Shown one piece after another: positions 19,029 through 27,837 of a stretch of DNA of 64,000 bases. The DNA lies in assembly GCF_039541915.1 (NCBI RefSeq), contig NZ_BAABHD010000024.1, positions 62,001-126,000 on the forward strand, in the 5' to 3' direction. Position 1 is the stretch's first letter; the number at the start of each line of letters is the position of its first letter. A program made the position numbers and the translations under genes. Below the pieces are notes generated by a model. It was not told where the DNA came from, searched no databases, and saw nothing but the letters and a program-made list of their open reading frames with translations. The stretch is from Nibrella saemangeumensis. Its GTDB lineage: Bacteria; Bacteroidota; Bacteroidia; Cytophagales; Spirosomataceae.

Positions 19029-20564
19029 TTATTTCAGAATCCACATGGGCTGATTGACATCATCATTGCCGCCGAACTGGCTGCTGATCGCCTGCTTGAC
19101 GTTTTGGGTATTGTAATCTAGCTCTTTTTGCGGATACAACCAGCGCACCGGCATTTTATCGGCCGGCACATTGCTGTTCGACGCCGGATTGATCGGGAAC
19201 GCCGGGTAGCCCGTCCGCCGGTTTTCGTAATACGCGTTGTAGGGTGCCTGGATAAAGGTGTGCAGGAAATTCTGGCTGATGATCTGCGCCAACTGCTGTT
19301 CCGTGCTGCCCTTCAGTTTCACTTTGTCTGAGGCAACGTACGCATCGATGTACTCAGGGGTTATTTTCATATTGTGGTGGTACAGCGGATTATCCGGCGT
19401 GTTGGCGGCCACGAACTGCATGGCGGCTCTGATGCCATCTGCGTAGTAGATAGCTGCCGGCGTACCGGTAATCCAGCCGCGCAGGGCAGCTTCCGCCAGG
19501 GTAAATTTCACCTGGGCATTGCTCAGCAGGAATACCGGCTCCCCACCGGGCAGTTCGGTATACCGGCTGTTCAGGGGCGAATAGTCTTTGGCCGTGAAGA
19601 TTTTAGTAATCTCGGAATAAATCATCGACGGATCGGTACCCTTATAAGCAGCATAATCGTTGACGGCCTTACCGGCTGCTACCTGAACGGGCGACGGATT
19701 GGCGTAGTAAAACAGCCGGTAGTCCTCCAGTTCTTTCAGCTTACCGATCAACACCTCCGACACCATTGGATAGATCACATTGGGGTTACCCAGTTTATAA
19801 AAGGGATACCGCTGGCCGGCTTTGTCCGAGTAAACCAGTTGAAAATTATCGGTATTACTCTGGAAGATGGGCCGGCTGCTGACGATCTCTTTAAAGCGGT
19901 CTACTACTTTCAGATCAGCGTCGGCCGTCTTTTTGTAGAGGTTTATCAGCACCTGAAGCTCAAAGGAGTTGACCAGCTTCCGCCATTTATTCACATCGCC
20001 CCCATAGATGGGATCACCGTCAAATTTATTACCCTGGGCAAACAGCTTATCTGCCTCGTCGAGCTCATTCAGGATGCCGGCAAATACCTGTTTCTGGGAA
20101 TCGTACTTCGGGGCCACCACGTTTGTTTCCCCTTTCAGGGCCTCGCTGTATGGAATGTCGCCCAGTTGCATGGTCAGGTTATAAAACTTCCACGCCCTGA
20201 CAAACTTACCCAGGGCCGTGTAGGAGTTTTTCAGCGGACCGGCCGGAGCATAACCAATCATTTTCTCGACATTGGTTAGGATGGGCAGCCCATCGAAACT
20301 AGCCCGGCCTAGATAGTTGTACTGGAGGTCTTCGGGAAACTCGGTATAGATAACCGATTTACCCAGAAAGTGAGGCATCAGAAATCCTTTCTGGATGCCA
20401 ATCTCGCTGTCGGTAATATTCAGAATCAGCCGGGTAGCGAGCATGGGGGCTGTGGCGTTGACGGCCGCATTGGGGTTTGAGTTGATTTCGTCGAACTTTG
20501 AACAACCGGCCAGAGCAAGCAGCGTCAGGCCGAGCGTCAGGTATTTTTTAGTTACTGTTCTCAT
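19029..20564 (-). CDS. SusD/RagB-family lipoprotein
   Basis: This 511-residue outer-membrane lipoprotein has the lipobox ALAGC (MRTVTKKYLTLGLTLLALAGC) and the SusD-like opening FDEINSNPNAA. The body is helical with TPR-like packing and has the sequence style of the SusD-like_2 subgroup (RAWKFYNLTMQLGDIPYSEALKGE). The C-terminal part has NRRTGYPAFP and VRWLYPQKELDYNTQNV, typical of the family. It should cap the SusC channel and bind the nutrient at the cell surface. It lies 19 bp downstream of susC. The phospholipase next to it hints at a phospholipid-derived rather than glycan ligand. Confidence 0.93.
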   Translation of the reverse strand: MRTVTKKYLTLGLTLLALAGCSKFDEINSNPNAAVNATAPMLATRLILNITDSEIGIQKGFLMPHFLGKSVIYTEFPEDLQYNYLGRASFDGLPILTNVEKMIGYAPAGPLKNSYTALGKFVRAWKFYNLTMQLGDIPYSEALKGETNVVAPKYDSQKQVFAGILNELDEADKLFAQGNKFDGDPIYGGDVNKWRKLVNSFELQVLINLYKKTADADLKVVDRFKEIVSSRPIFQSNTDNFQLVYSDKAGQRYPFYKLGNPNVIYPMVSEVLIGKLKELEDYRLFYYANPSPVQVAAGKAVNDYAAYKGTDPSMIYSEITKIFTAKDYSPLNSRYTELPGGEPVFLLSNAQVKFTLAEAALRGWITGTPAAIYYADGIRAAMQFVAANTPDNPLYHHNMKITPEYIDAYVASDKVKLKGSTEQQLAQIISQNFLHTFIQAPYNAYYENRRTGYPAFPINPASNSNVPADKMPVRWLYPQKELDYNTQNVKQAISSQFGGNDDVNQPMWILK

Positions 20565-20583
20565 CGGAAAGGCGTTTTTTCTC

Positions 20584-23500
20584 CTAAAATGTCAGTTGAA
20601 CGTTGGCTCCCACATACCTCACCGAGGGTGACGTCAGCTGTGAATCGTCGGCCTTATCCGGATCGGCATACCGGAAGGCTCTCGCCCACATCCAGACGTT
20701 CTGGCCCGTCAGCGATACCATGGCCGACCGGGCACCAATGCGCCGGGCAACACCGCCGGGAATGGTATAGCCAATGGATACTTCCCGCAGTTTCAGGAAG
20801 GTAGCGTTGGTGGCACCCCGCGTGCCGTCGCCGTAGGTGCGGGCGTAATCCTGGTAGGAAACTTTGGTTTCGTTTTTGGCAAACTGGCGGGTATCGCTGG
20901 TGATGTTGCCGTAGTTGTCGTACTTCACCTCACCGGAAGATACTACTACGCCTTGGCCCACAAACGACTTATTTTTATTCACCACTTCGTCGTACCGCCA
21001 CTGATTGTCGGAATCCGGATGCGAGCCGGTATCCCACATTTTGTAAGCGCTGAAGTTGTTAAGCAACCCACCCACGCGTCCGTCGAAGTTCACCCCGAAG
21101 CGGAAGTTGTTCCAGCGAACGCTGTTGGCCAAGCCCCAGACAAAGCGGGGATCGGTGTATCCGTACAGGTAGCTGTAGTCACTGGCCAGCGGCATACCAT
21201 TGGCCCGGTGAATCAGGTTACCGGCCGGATCACGCAGCCACACGCGGCCCGAATAGGTATCGGTACGGCCACCCTCCTTTGTCCACCGGTTATCAGCAGA
21301 ATACGTAGGATCGAGCGTTTTAAAGTACCGGTGATTATACGACCAGTTGGCGGCCGCATCCCACTGGAACGATCCGCGTTTCAAAACAGTAGCATCCAGA
21401 CTCAATTCTACGCCCCGACGCACATAGGTCTCGTTGATGTTGATCAGGGTTGACGTAAAGCCCGAAGCCGATGAGATGCTGGCGCTGCGCTGAATGTTGT
21501 AGTTGTACTTATTGAAGTACGCGGCATCGAACTTAAACCGCTTGTTCAGGAAGTACACCGACGTTCCGATCTCCCAGGTACGATTGGTCTCCGGTTTCAC
21601 GGTACCGCCCCGGATGGTGGTCGGGTAAGCCGCCGAGTTCAGGTTGTCCCAGTCGCCCGTAGTGGTGGCGTAGGTCTGGTTGGTGGCGTAGGCGCCGAGG
21701 TCCGTCTTCGCCATGGTCCAGGAACCCCGCAGCTTCCAGAAATCCAGCCAGCCCGGCAGGGTGTTGATGAACTCGCTGAGCACCACACTACCGCCCACCG
21801 AGGGATAGAAGTACGAGCGGGAATTTTTGGGCATACTCGAACTCCAGTCATTCCGGCCGGTCACATCCACGAAAATCCGGTTTTGGAACGAAAACGTCGC
21901 TTTCCCGAACAGGCTGTTCACCTGCTTGCGATACGTCCAGGTACCCACATTCGGCCGTTCCACCGAGTTTTCCAGCGAATAGAATCCGGGAATCACAATA
22001 CCGCCCCGCGTGGCACTGTACAGATCGCTATCCGTCCAGCGGTAGATGGTCCCTCCCGCCAGCGCATCGATACCAAAGGCACCAAAAATCTTGTTGTACG
22101 TCAGCAAGGCATCGCCATTGAAGCTGAAGCCGGTGCGCTTGTCGAGGGAGTACAAACCGGCCGCATCCCAGCCCCGCGTCGAGAGAATATTGATCGGGTT
22201 GCGCTTGGTTTCGTCGTTCTGGTACCAGTCGAAACCAGGTCTGACAATCAGCTTCGCACCGGGGAAGACCGCGTAGGTAGCCGTCAGGTTGGCGTTCATT
22301 TTGTTCTGCTCAATGCCGTTCAGCTTCTCGTACGCCATCAGATAGGGGTTATCGTACCAGGCCTTATAATGCCAGTTCTGCTGCTCATTGGGAATCAGCC
22401 AGTAATCACGGTATTTGCTCAGGTCGTATTCGGTACCCATCCAGATCAGGATGTTGTAGATATAGCCCTGGTTGTTGTAGCCGGCCCCGAAAATCTGCGG
22501 TGACGTTTTGCGATTATAGCCAACCTGACTGGTCAGCGAGAACTTGTCGCCTACCTTCATCTCACCACTCAGGGAGAAATTGATGGCATTGGCTTTTAAA
22601 TTCGGATACTGCCCTTTGTGGTAGATATGCGTCAGCGACGCCCGAAAGCTGCCGTTTTCGCCCCGCTGGCTCACGCTGACGTTGTTGTTGGAAATCAGTC
22701 CCGGCACCAGAAAATCGCGGAAGTTATTCTTCCCCCGCGAGGTCAGTTCCATATTCTCCATCTGCCTAGTTTCGGGGTTCCACTGCATGGCTTTCTGGCC
22801 GATGTCCAGTTTGGCACCCCATACGTAGTCGGTAGGATCGTAAGTGCCACCCAGACCGGCGCTGTAGCTATGCTGCACTTCAGGCAGCATCAAAAACCCG
22901 GCATTGACCATGTTGTTGGAATTCACACTGACGGTCAGCTCTTTGGCCGTAGCTCCGCGCTTGGTCGTAATGATTACCGCTCCGCTACCCCCGCGTGAAC
23001 CGTACAGTGCGGCTGCGGTTGGCCCTTTCAGCACGTCGATGCTCTCAATATCATCCTGGGGAATATTGCTCAGGCTCATATTGCCGTACGGCACCCCGTC
23101 GATCACCAGCAGGGGCGTTTCTCCCCGCAGCGACAGGGTCGGACCTTCGTTGAACTCGGTACTGTTACGAACCCACAAACCCGACACCCGGCCGGTGAGC
23201 GAGGTGGCCACATTGACTCCCTTTACCGTTTGCAGCGCCGATCCGTTCACCTTCTGAACAGCATAGCCCAGCGAACGCTCTTCCCGTTTTACCCCCAGCG
23301 CCGTTACCACCACTTCATCCAGTTGCTTCTGGTCGTCGGTAAGTGTAACATTAATCTCCGTGCGCGACCCTACCACTTCTTCTTTGGTGCCGTAGCCGAT
23401 GAAAGAGAAGATCAGCACGTCACCGTTACCGGAAACGGAGATCTGGTACCGACCATTGGCGTCGGTGGTAGTACCCCGCATGGTACCTTTCAGCGTCACA

Positions 23501-23970
23501 TTGACGCCCGGTACCGGCTCGTTGGTCCGGGCATCCCGGACGATCCCCGAAACCGGAATGTCGTACAATACCGTAGCGCTGGTTTGCCGGTACAACGAAC
23601 TGCCGGACTCTTTCGCACTCAGGAGAATACGGCCCGATACCAGTTCGTAGGTAATGGACAGCGGTTTCAGCAGCCGGTCGAGCACATCGGCCAGCGGCTG
23701 CTGAGTAGCGTTCAGAGAAACCGGGCGGTTTACGTTGACCGACTGCCGGCTGTAGGCAAACTTCACATTGGCCAGCGATTCAATCTGCGCCAGCACGGAT
23801 TTCAGGTCTTTGTTGTCAACTCTTAAGGTTATACGCCGGTTCAGGACCTCCTGTTTGTCATCGGCGTAGGCCGATGAGAACTGCATGATCAGCGTCAGCA
23901 GAACCAGCAGCGAAAAAGAAAGATTACGGAATGGTGGCCGGGTAACCCGGTCTTCTTCAATTCGTTTCAT
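20584..23970 (-). CDS. SusC/RagA TonB-dependent receptor with STN domain
   Basis: This 1128-residue outer-membrane transporter starts with a signal peptide (MKRIEEDRVTRPPFRNLSF, then a hydrophobic stretch). An STN/secretin domain follows (ITLRVDNKDLKSVLAQIESL), then a carboxypeptidase-like domain (IPVSGIVRDARTNEPVPGVN), a TonB plug with the SusC signature (LDEVVVTALGVKREERSLGYAVQ, shortened here to key residues LDEVVVTALG), and a beta-barrel ending VGANVQLTF. The STN domain normally touches the FecR anti-sigma factor, whose gene lies just upstream. I chose 23970 because the next upstream ATG adds 35 residues before the signal peptide. Confidence 0.95.
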   Translation of the reverse strand: MKRIEEDRVTRPPFRNLSFSLLVLLTLIMQFSSAYADDKQEVLNRRITLRVDNKDLKSVLAQIESLANVKFAYSRQSVNVNRPVSLNATQQPLADVLDRLLKPLSITYELVSGRILLSAKESGSSLYRQTSATVLYDIPVSGIVRDARTNEPVPGVNVTLKGTMRGTTTDANGRYQISVSGNGDVLIFSFIGYGTKEEVVGSRTEINVTLTDDQKQLDEVVVTALGVKREERSLGYAVQKVNGSALQTVKGVNVATSLTGRVSGLWVRNSTEFNEGPTLSLRGETPLLVIDGVPYGNMSLSNIPQDDIESIDVLKGPTAAALYGSRGGSGAVIITTKRGATAKELTVSVNSNNMVNAGFLMLPEVQHSYSAGLGGTYDPTDYVWGAKLDIGQKAMQWNPETRQMENMELTSRGKNNFRDFLVPGLISNNNVSVSQRGENGSFRASLTHIYHKGQYPNLKANAINFSLSGEMKVGDKFSLTSQVGYNRKTSPQIFGAGYNNQGYIYNILIWMGTEYDLSKYRDYWLIPNEQQNWHYKAWYDNPYLMAYEKLNGIEQNKMNANLTATYAVFPGAKLIVRPGFDWYQNDETKRNPINILSTRGWDAAGLYSLDKRTGFSFNGDALLTYNKIFGAFGIDALAGGTIYRWTDSDLYSATRGGIVIPGFYSLENSVERPNVGTWTYRKQVNSLFGKATFSFQNRIFVDVTGRNDWSSSMPKNSRSYFYPSVGGSVVLSEFINTLPGWLDFWKLRGSWTMAKTDLGAYATNQTYATTTGDWDNLNSAAYPTTIRGGTVKPETNRTWEIGTSVYFLNKRFKFDAAYFNKYNYNIQRSASISSASGFTSTLININETYVRRGVELSLDATVLKRGSFQWDAAANWSYNHRYFKTLDPTYSADNRWTKEGGRTDTYSGRVWLRDPAGNLIHRANGMPLASDYSYLYGYTDPRFVWGLANSVRWNNFRFGVNFDGRVGGLLNNFSAYKMWDTGSHPDSDNQWRYDEVVNKNKSFVGQGVVVSSGEVKYDNYGNITSDTRQFAKNETKVSYQDYARTYGDGTRGATNATFLKLREVSIGYTIPGGVARRIGARSAMVSLTGQNVWMWARAFRYADPDKADDSQLTSPSVRYVGANVQLTF

Positions 23971-24057
23971 ACATTTGTACTGTTTTTTGACTAGTTGACC
24001 ATAAGCCTCCGATGGCCTATCCTGCCAGATGGCACATCGGAACAAAGGCTTTCGCAG

Positions 24058-24085
24058 GGCCGGTTGTGGTGACACACGACCGGCC
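24058..24085. terminator. Hairpin between fecR and susC
   Basis: GGCCGGT (24058-24064) and ACCGGCC (24079-24085) pair, with TTTT on the plus-strand side only. In the minus-strand operon direction it lacks a T-tract, so it may act as a processing or attenuation hairpin rather than a full terminator. Confidence 0.4.
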
Positions 24086-24198
24086 TTTTGTGTGGGAGGA
24101 GGTTAGCTAAAGGTGCTTGTCTGCATAGGCTGTTCGTGAAGGTTAAGATGAACTATATATAAGGCACTCGGAGCACTTCGATAAATCAGACGAATTGC

Positions 24199-25227
24199 CT
24201 AGGGACAACCCGCACCCGTGATGACAATCTGCATTCCCCTGACTTCATACTTGGCTTTTACGGAGCGGCAGACAAGGTCCAGGGTTTCGTACAGCGACAT
24301 ATTGTTGACATCCCCGGTAAACACACAAGCCTGAAGATGCTTATTGAGCAAGGAGATAGGGATACCGTACAGGCTGCTCAGCCGGGCCGTAATGGTCTTT
24401 AGCGAAGTGTCTTCAAACAGGAGCTGATCGCTGGGAATACTGGACTCAAGTGCCACCGGATGCTCCACCAGACCGGGCGTAAGCTGCCCGGTTTCCGTTG
24501 AATAAACCACCCGCTGATTGGGCAGCAGAACAACCTGCTCCGGCTGCGTCTTACCGGACGAAGCGTCTTCACGAACAGACACTTTCCCACTTATTACATC
24601 TACCTCCACCTTTTTCCTGGCGGGCGTAGCTTTTACCCAGAAACTGGTCCCCAGCACGCGCGTAATTGTCTGGTCGGCAAATACCAGGAAGGGTCGCTGA
24701 GGATTTCGGGTTACCTGGAAAAATGCCTGTCCGGTGAGCCGGACCTCCCGCTGCTGGTTCTCCTTGTTATCGGTATAGGTCACCTTACTGCCGGGCTGCA
24801 GCGAGACCCGGCTACTATCCGGTAGTGCCACCCACACCGGGCTGGCGGTTGGATTGGTAAACGCCATCTCATCTCCGCTGCCAGTAGACCACTGTTGCCA
24901 TCCCCAATAGGCCAGCAACAGGATTGCTACGGAGGCAGCGGCTACGCGCCACCAGTAGGTAAAGAAAGGCCGCTGACGCTGGGGACGGGTGCGCTCCGCA
25001 ATAGTATCCCAGATCTCGCTTACGGTTTGCGACGTATCCGGTCTTTTTTCAGCTTTCGCCAGTTGAAGAATCAGTTGCCGGGCCTGGTGGAGGTTTTCCC
25101 GTTGCTCCGGGTAGGTTTGCAGTACCTGCTGCCAATGCCGGTCTGTCTCCACGCTGGGAGCAAAAACCCACTGGAGAAAATCATCGTCCTGCAAATAATC
25201 ATTAATCGTGTACTGCTGGTAGTTCAT
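24199..25227 (-). CDS. FecR-type anti-sigma factor
   Basis: This 342-residue inner-membrane regulator has an N-terminal cytoplasmic helical part (1-90) that should hold the sigma factor, one membrane segment (about 95-110), a periplasmic FecR domain (VALPDSSRVSLQPGSKVTY, EVRLTGQAFFQVTRNPQRPF, VLGTSFWVKA) and a C-terminal DUF4974/STN-like domain. It ends VITGAGCP, with a cysteine three residues from the end. It relays the state of the SusC STN domain across the inner membrane. It is 77 bp downstream of the ECF sigma gene and upstream of susC. Confidence 0.93.
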   Translation of the reverse strand: MNYQQYTINDYLQDDDFLQWVFAPSVETDRHWQQVLQTYPEQRENLHQARQLILQLAKAEKRPDTSQTVSEIWDTIAERTRPQRQRPFFTYWWRVAAASVAILLLAYWGWQQWSTGSGDEMAFTNPTASPVWVALPDSSRVSLQPGSKVTYTDNKENQQREVRLTGQAFFQVTRNPQRPFLVFADQTITRVLGTSFWVKATPARKKVEVDVISGKVSVREDASSGKTQPEQVVLLPNQRVVYSTETGQLTPGLVEHPVALESSIPSDQLLFEDTSLKTITARLSSLYGIPISLLNKHLQACVFTGDVNNMSLYETLDLVCRSVKAKYEVRGMQIVITGAGCP

Positions 25228-25304
25228 TGCTGAGCACTGTTGACCGGCTTATACTGGTAAGTGCCCAGGAAATATCATTTGTACTGTATGGGTGAGAAAT
25301 TTTT

Positions 25305-25913
25305 TTAAGAAAAAGCGGCAATCGAAATCAGTAACACCTGAATATAATACTCCAGATGCTCCCGCAGACGACTCAGTGCTACGTGCAGGAGGTTACGAAC
25401 CGACTGAGCCTGCATATTCATCAGCTCGGCCGTTTCGGCATGGCTCAGGTTCTGAAAAAAGCGGAGGTGAATAACTTCCTGCTGGCGGGGAGCCAGCCGG
25501 GCAATGGCCTGACGCAGGCGATTCAGTTGCTGGGTCTCATTTTCGAATTCTACCAACAGGCTCTCATACGAGAGTACCGGGGTTTCCGACTCGTTGTCTG
25601 TATCCCAGGGTTCCAGCCTTTCCTGCCGTTTGGTACCCTTCAGTATTTTGTGTTTTAACCCACCGAGCAGATACAGCTTTACACTGCCGACTTCTGTAGC
25701 CAGAAAGGTTCGCCGATTCCACAGTTCTACAAAAAAGTCCTGAATACAATCTTTAACCAGATCCTCGTCCGGAGTCAGGCGGCAACCATAGGTCAGCATG
25801 GCTTTTCCATATCGTTGATAGAGCAAGCCCAGCGCCTGATAATGACCTGCCTGAAGCTGCCGCCACAGGCTTGCGTCATCCTCTGGCACAGGTGATTCAG
25901 TCGTTACCTCCAT
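25305..25913 (-). CDS. ECF RNA polymerase sigma factor
   Basis: This 202-residue sigma-70 family factor has region 2 (ALGLLYQRYGKAMLTYGCRL, DLVKDCIQDFFVELWNRR) and region 4 (IARLAPRQQEVIHLRFFQNL, then an HTH ending SVRNLLHVALSRLREHL). It is the first gene of the presumed sigma-FecR-SusCD locus and should drive it once FecR is signalled. The C-terminal tail (YYIQVLLISIAAFS) is hydrophobic, as in many Bacteroidota ECF factors. A -7 element lies upstream. Confidence 0.94.
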   Translation of the reverse strand: MEVTTESPVPEDDASLWRQLQAGHYQALGLLYQRYGKAMLTYGCRLTPDEDLVKDCIQDFFVELWNRRTFLATEVGSVKLYLLGGLKHKILKGTKRQERLEPWDTDNESETPVLSYESLLVEFENETQQLNRLRQAIARLAPRQQEVIHLRFFQNLSHAETAELMNMQAQSVRNLLHVALSRLREHLEYYIQVLLISIAAFS

Positions 25914-25945
25914 TCGTTGTTGAAGCGTTTCGGTGTGTAGTGCTC

Positions 25946-25953
25946 CAAAGGTA
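25946..25953 (-). promoter_or_regulatory. -7 promoter element of the 25.9-kb sigma gene
   Basis: On the minus strand TACCTTTG fits TAnnTTTG and lies 32 bp before the sigma start, suggesting a housekeeping promoter. No -33 TTTG was found at the usual distance. Confidence 0.35.
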
Positions 25954-26045
25954 AAAAAAGCTGATTGATCAGAATACCTCGTTGGGCAAAACTTAATAAA
26001 CCCTTTACAGAGAGGAGGATCTCACCTGAAATAAATGGAAACTCT

Positions 26046-26783
26046 TTACCGCCTGTGATCGAGCAAAACCTTTTCTACCTCGTCTTTATAATTGCGGCCG
26101 ATGGGAATCTGATTACTGCCCAGCAATAACCGGTTGCGCTCAATACGGGTAATGTGCGATACGGCTACGATGAACGATTTATGTACCCGCAGAAACCGGC
26201 CCGGCGGAAAAATATCGAGCATGGCTTTGATGGAACCTTTGATGACGATTTTGCTGGTGTTTGTATAGATAATAGCGTAATCTTTCAACCCCTGGATATG
26301 GGTGACATCCTCAAAGCAGAGTTTGATCCGCTGAACACCACTTTTGACAAAGATTGAGTCGGGAAGAGTTTCTGCCGTGCTACTCGCGACCAGGCTATCG
26401 TCAAGGCGGGCATTCTGTTCTTTCAGGGCCAGGAAGTCACGGATCTTCTCAGTGGCCTGCAAAAAGCGGGGGTATGCTATGGGTTTCAGCAAAAAGTCGA
26501 TAACACCCAATTCAAACCCTTCGAAGGCATAGTTGCGGTAGGCGGTCGTAAATACGGTGATGGGGGGATGCGTGAGCGATTTCAGAAAGTCAATGCCGTT
26601 CATACCGGGCATTTCAATGTCCAGAAACAGCACATCGGCGGTATGGCTTTCCAGGTAAGCCAGCGCTTCACGGGCGTTGCCAAAGAGCCGTATCGATTTG
26701 ACAAAATCCAGCCGGCGGAGGTAACTTTCCAGCACTTCACGAGCCAGCGACTCATCGTCAACCACCACACAGTTCAGCAGCAT
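26046..26783 (-). CDS. LytTR-family response regulator
   Basis: This 245-residue protein has a receiver domain with acidic pocket D9-D10 and phosphoacceptor D55 (VLFLDIEMPG), the switch Thr in FTTAYRNYAFEGFE, Lys in LLKPIAYPRF, and a C-terminal LytTR DNA-binding domain (IFVKSGVQRIKLCFEDVTHI through FLRVHKSFIVAVSHI and IPIGRNYKDEVEKVL). It is the last gene of a five-gene operon whose first gene is its probable LytS-type kinase. The intervening genes code for envelope proteins. Confidence 0.94.
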   Translation of the reverse strand: MLLNCVVVDDESLAREVLESYLRRLDFVKSIRLFGNAREALAYLESHTADVLFLDIEMPGMNGIDFLKSLTHPPITVFTTAYRNYAFEGFELGVIDFLLKPIAYPRFLQATEKIRDFLALKEQNARLDDSLVASSTAETLPDSIFVKSGVQRIKLCFEDVTHIQGLKDYAIIYTNTSKIVIKGSIKAMLDIFPPGRFLRVHKSFIVAVSHITRIERNRLLLGSNQIPIGRNYKDEVEKVLLDHRR

Positions 26784-26800
26784 TGAATTCCCTCCCCTAT

Positions 26801-27310
26801 TCAGTTGACAACCCGGTTCAGGGTATAACTCAGATTCTCGTCGCCCACCCTGAAGTTGCGCTGCTGATCCAGAATAAACAACACGTTATCATCTCCCTTC
26901 AGCAGGTAAACCGATACGTCTGGTTTGTCGGAGTCCAATTGGTACACGATGGCATTCGGATCGGTTTTTGTACCGCGCACAATGGCCCATTTCCCTTCGC
27001 GGGCGGCCGAGCGGTTCAGGGTACCGCGCAGGTGGTAGGTCGTGGGTTCATGGGTGTTGGGGTCCTGGTAGAGGGTTAGTCCCCATTTCACTTTGATACA
27101 CTCCGGCCCCACGGTAACCTTCCAGTCTTTGGCGATTTCGGAACAGGGAAACCGCCCCTGAAACACACCTGCCACCGACGGACCGCTGGCTTCGGGAGTT
27201 CGGGACATCGATTTCGATGGAATGTTCGTCAGTCTGGCTTCCTGAGCCCACACTGACGTCAAGCCAACGAATAACCCAATCAACAAATTAAGGATATGTC
27301 TCATTTGCAT
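26801..27310 (-). CDS. NlpE-like secreted protein (paralog 1)
   Basis: This 169-residue exported protein starts MQMRHILNLLIGLFVGLTSVWAQ. Its mature part resembles the NlpE N-terminal copper-homeostasis domain: GVFQGRFPCSE, a second Cys in ECIKVKWGLTLYQD, then YHLRGTLNRS, GKWAIVRG, YQLDSDKPDVSVYLLKGDD and VLFILDQQ. In NlpE the two cysteines are only a few residues apart. Here they are separated by about 15 residues, so metal binding cannot be assumed. A paralog lies 12 bp upstream in the operon. It may sense or respond to an envelope signal handled by the operon's two-component system. Confidence 0.7.
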   Translation of the reverse strand: MQMRHILNLLIGLFVGLTSVWAQEARLTNIPSKSMSRTPEASGPSVAGVFQGRFPCSEIAKDWKVTVGPECIKVKWGLTLYQDPNTHEPTTYHLRGTLNRSAAREGKWAIVRGTKTDPNAIVYQLDSDKPDVSVYLLKGDDNVLFILDQQRNFRVGDENLSYTLNRVVN

Positions 27311-27322
27311 GATGTTTAAACC

Positions 27323-27805
27323 TTACTTCCGGTTTAAGGTATAACTCCAGCCGCCGTGACCAATCATCAGTTTGCCCTCCCGATCCAGCAGGTGTAGCAG
27401 ATTGTCATCCAGTCTGATAAAGGAAATAGTGGTCTCCGGTGTATCCGGATTTAGCACGTATATCTCTCGATTACCTGGCTCTTTGCGAACAGCCCATTTT
27501 CCGGTTTTCTCCAGACTGGTTCCTCCGTTCAGAAAATCCATCGTAATCGGTTTGGTCATACCATAGGTATAATCGAGTGTATACATGGTGGGCGATTGCT
27601 GCTGTTGCGGCCGTGGATCACGCTGAAGGGCTAAACGCCACTTGATAAACTCGCAGGGAGCATCGGCCGGAATAGATAACATCGCCCTCGGGATCATATC
27701 GCAGGGGCTGCTGGCCACAAAAACAACGGGTTCCGGCGAAGCCGGACCGGCCTGGATCAAACACCCCGCCAAGGCGAGGAACAAACCTATTTTAATCAGT
27801 TTCAT
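27323..27805 (-). CDS. NlpE-like lipoprotein candidate (paralog 2)
   Basis: This 160-residue paralog of the next gene shares the pattern PC...PCEFIKWRLALQRD, YTLDYTYG, GKWAVRKE, YVLNPDTPETTISFIRLDD, LLHLLDREGKLMIG and the ending WSYTLNRK. The signal region MKLIKIGLFLALAGC could be a short lipoprotein signal, whereas paralog 1 has an ordinary signal peptide, so the two may sit in different places. The duplication is old, because only the motif residues are shared. The function is inferred only from the NlpE-like fold and the operon. Confidence 0.68.
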   Translation of the reverse strand: MKLIKIGLFLALAGCLIQAGPASPEPVVFVASSPCDMIPRAMLSIPADAPCEFIKWRLALQRDPRPQQQQSPTMYTLDYTYGMTKPITMDFLNGGTSLEKTGKWAVRKEPGNREIYVLNPDTPETTISFIRLDDNLLHLLDREGKLMIGHGGWSYTLNRK

Positions 27806-27837
27806 ACAGGTAGAGAGGGTTGTTTAGACATTAAAGA

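Noticed and set aside
25228..25304. TAGGGG/TGTCnTA element for the first sigma-FecR-SusCD locus
   Set aside because: I looked before its sigma, fecR and susC genes on the minus strand and saw no match, so the two loci appear to use different promoters.
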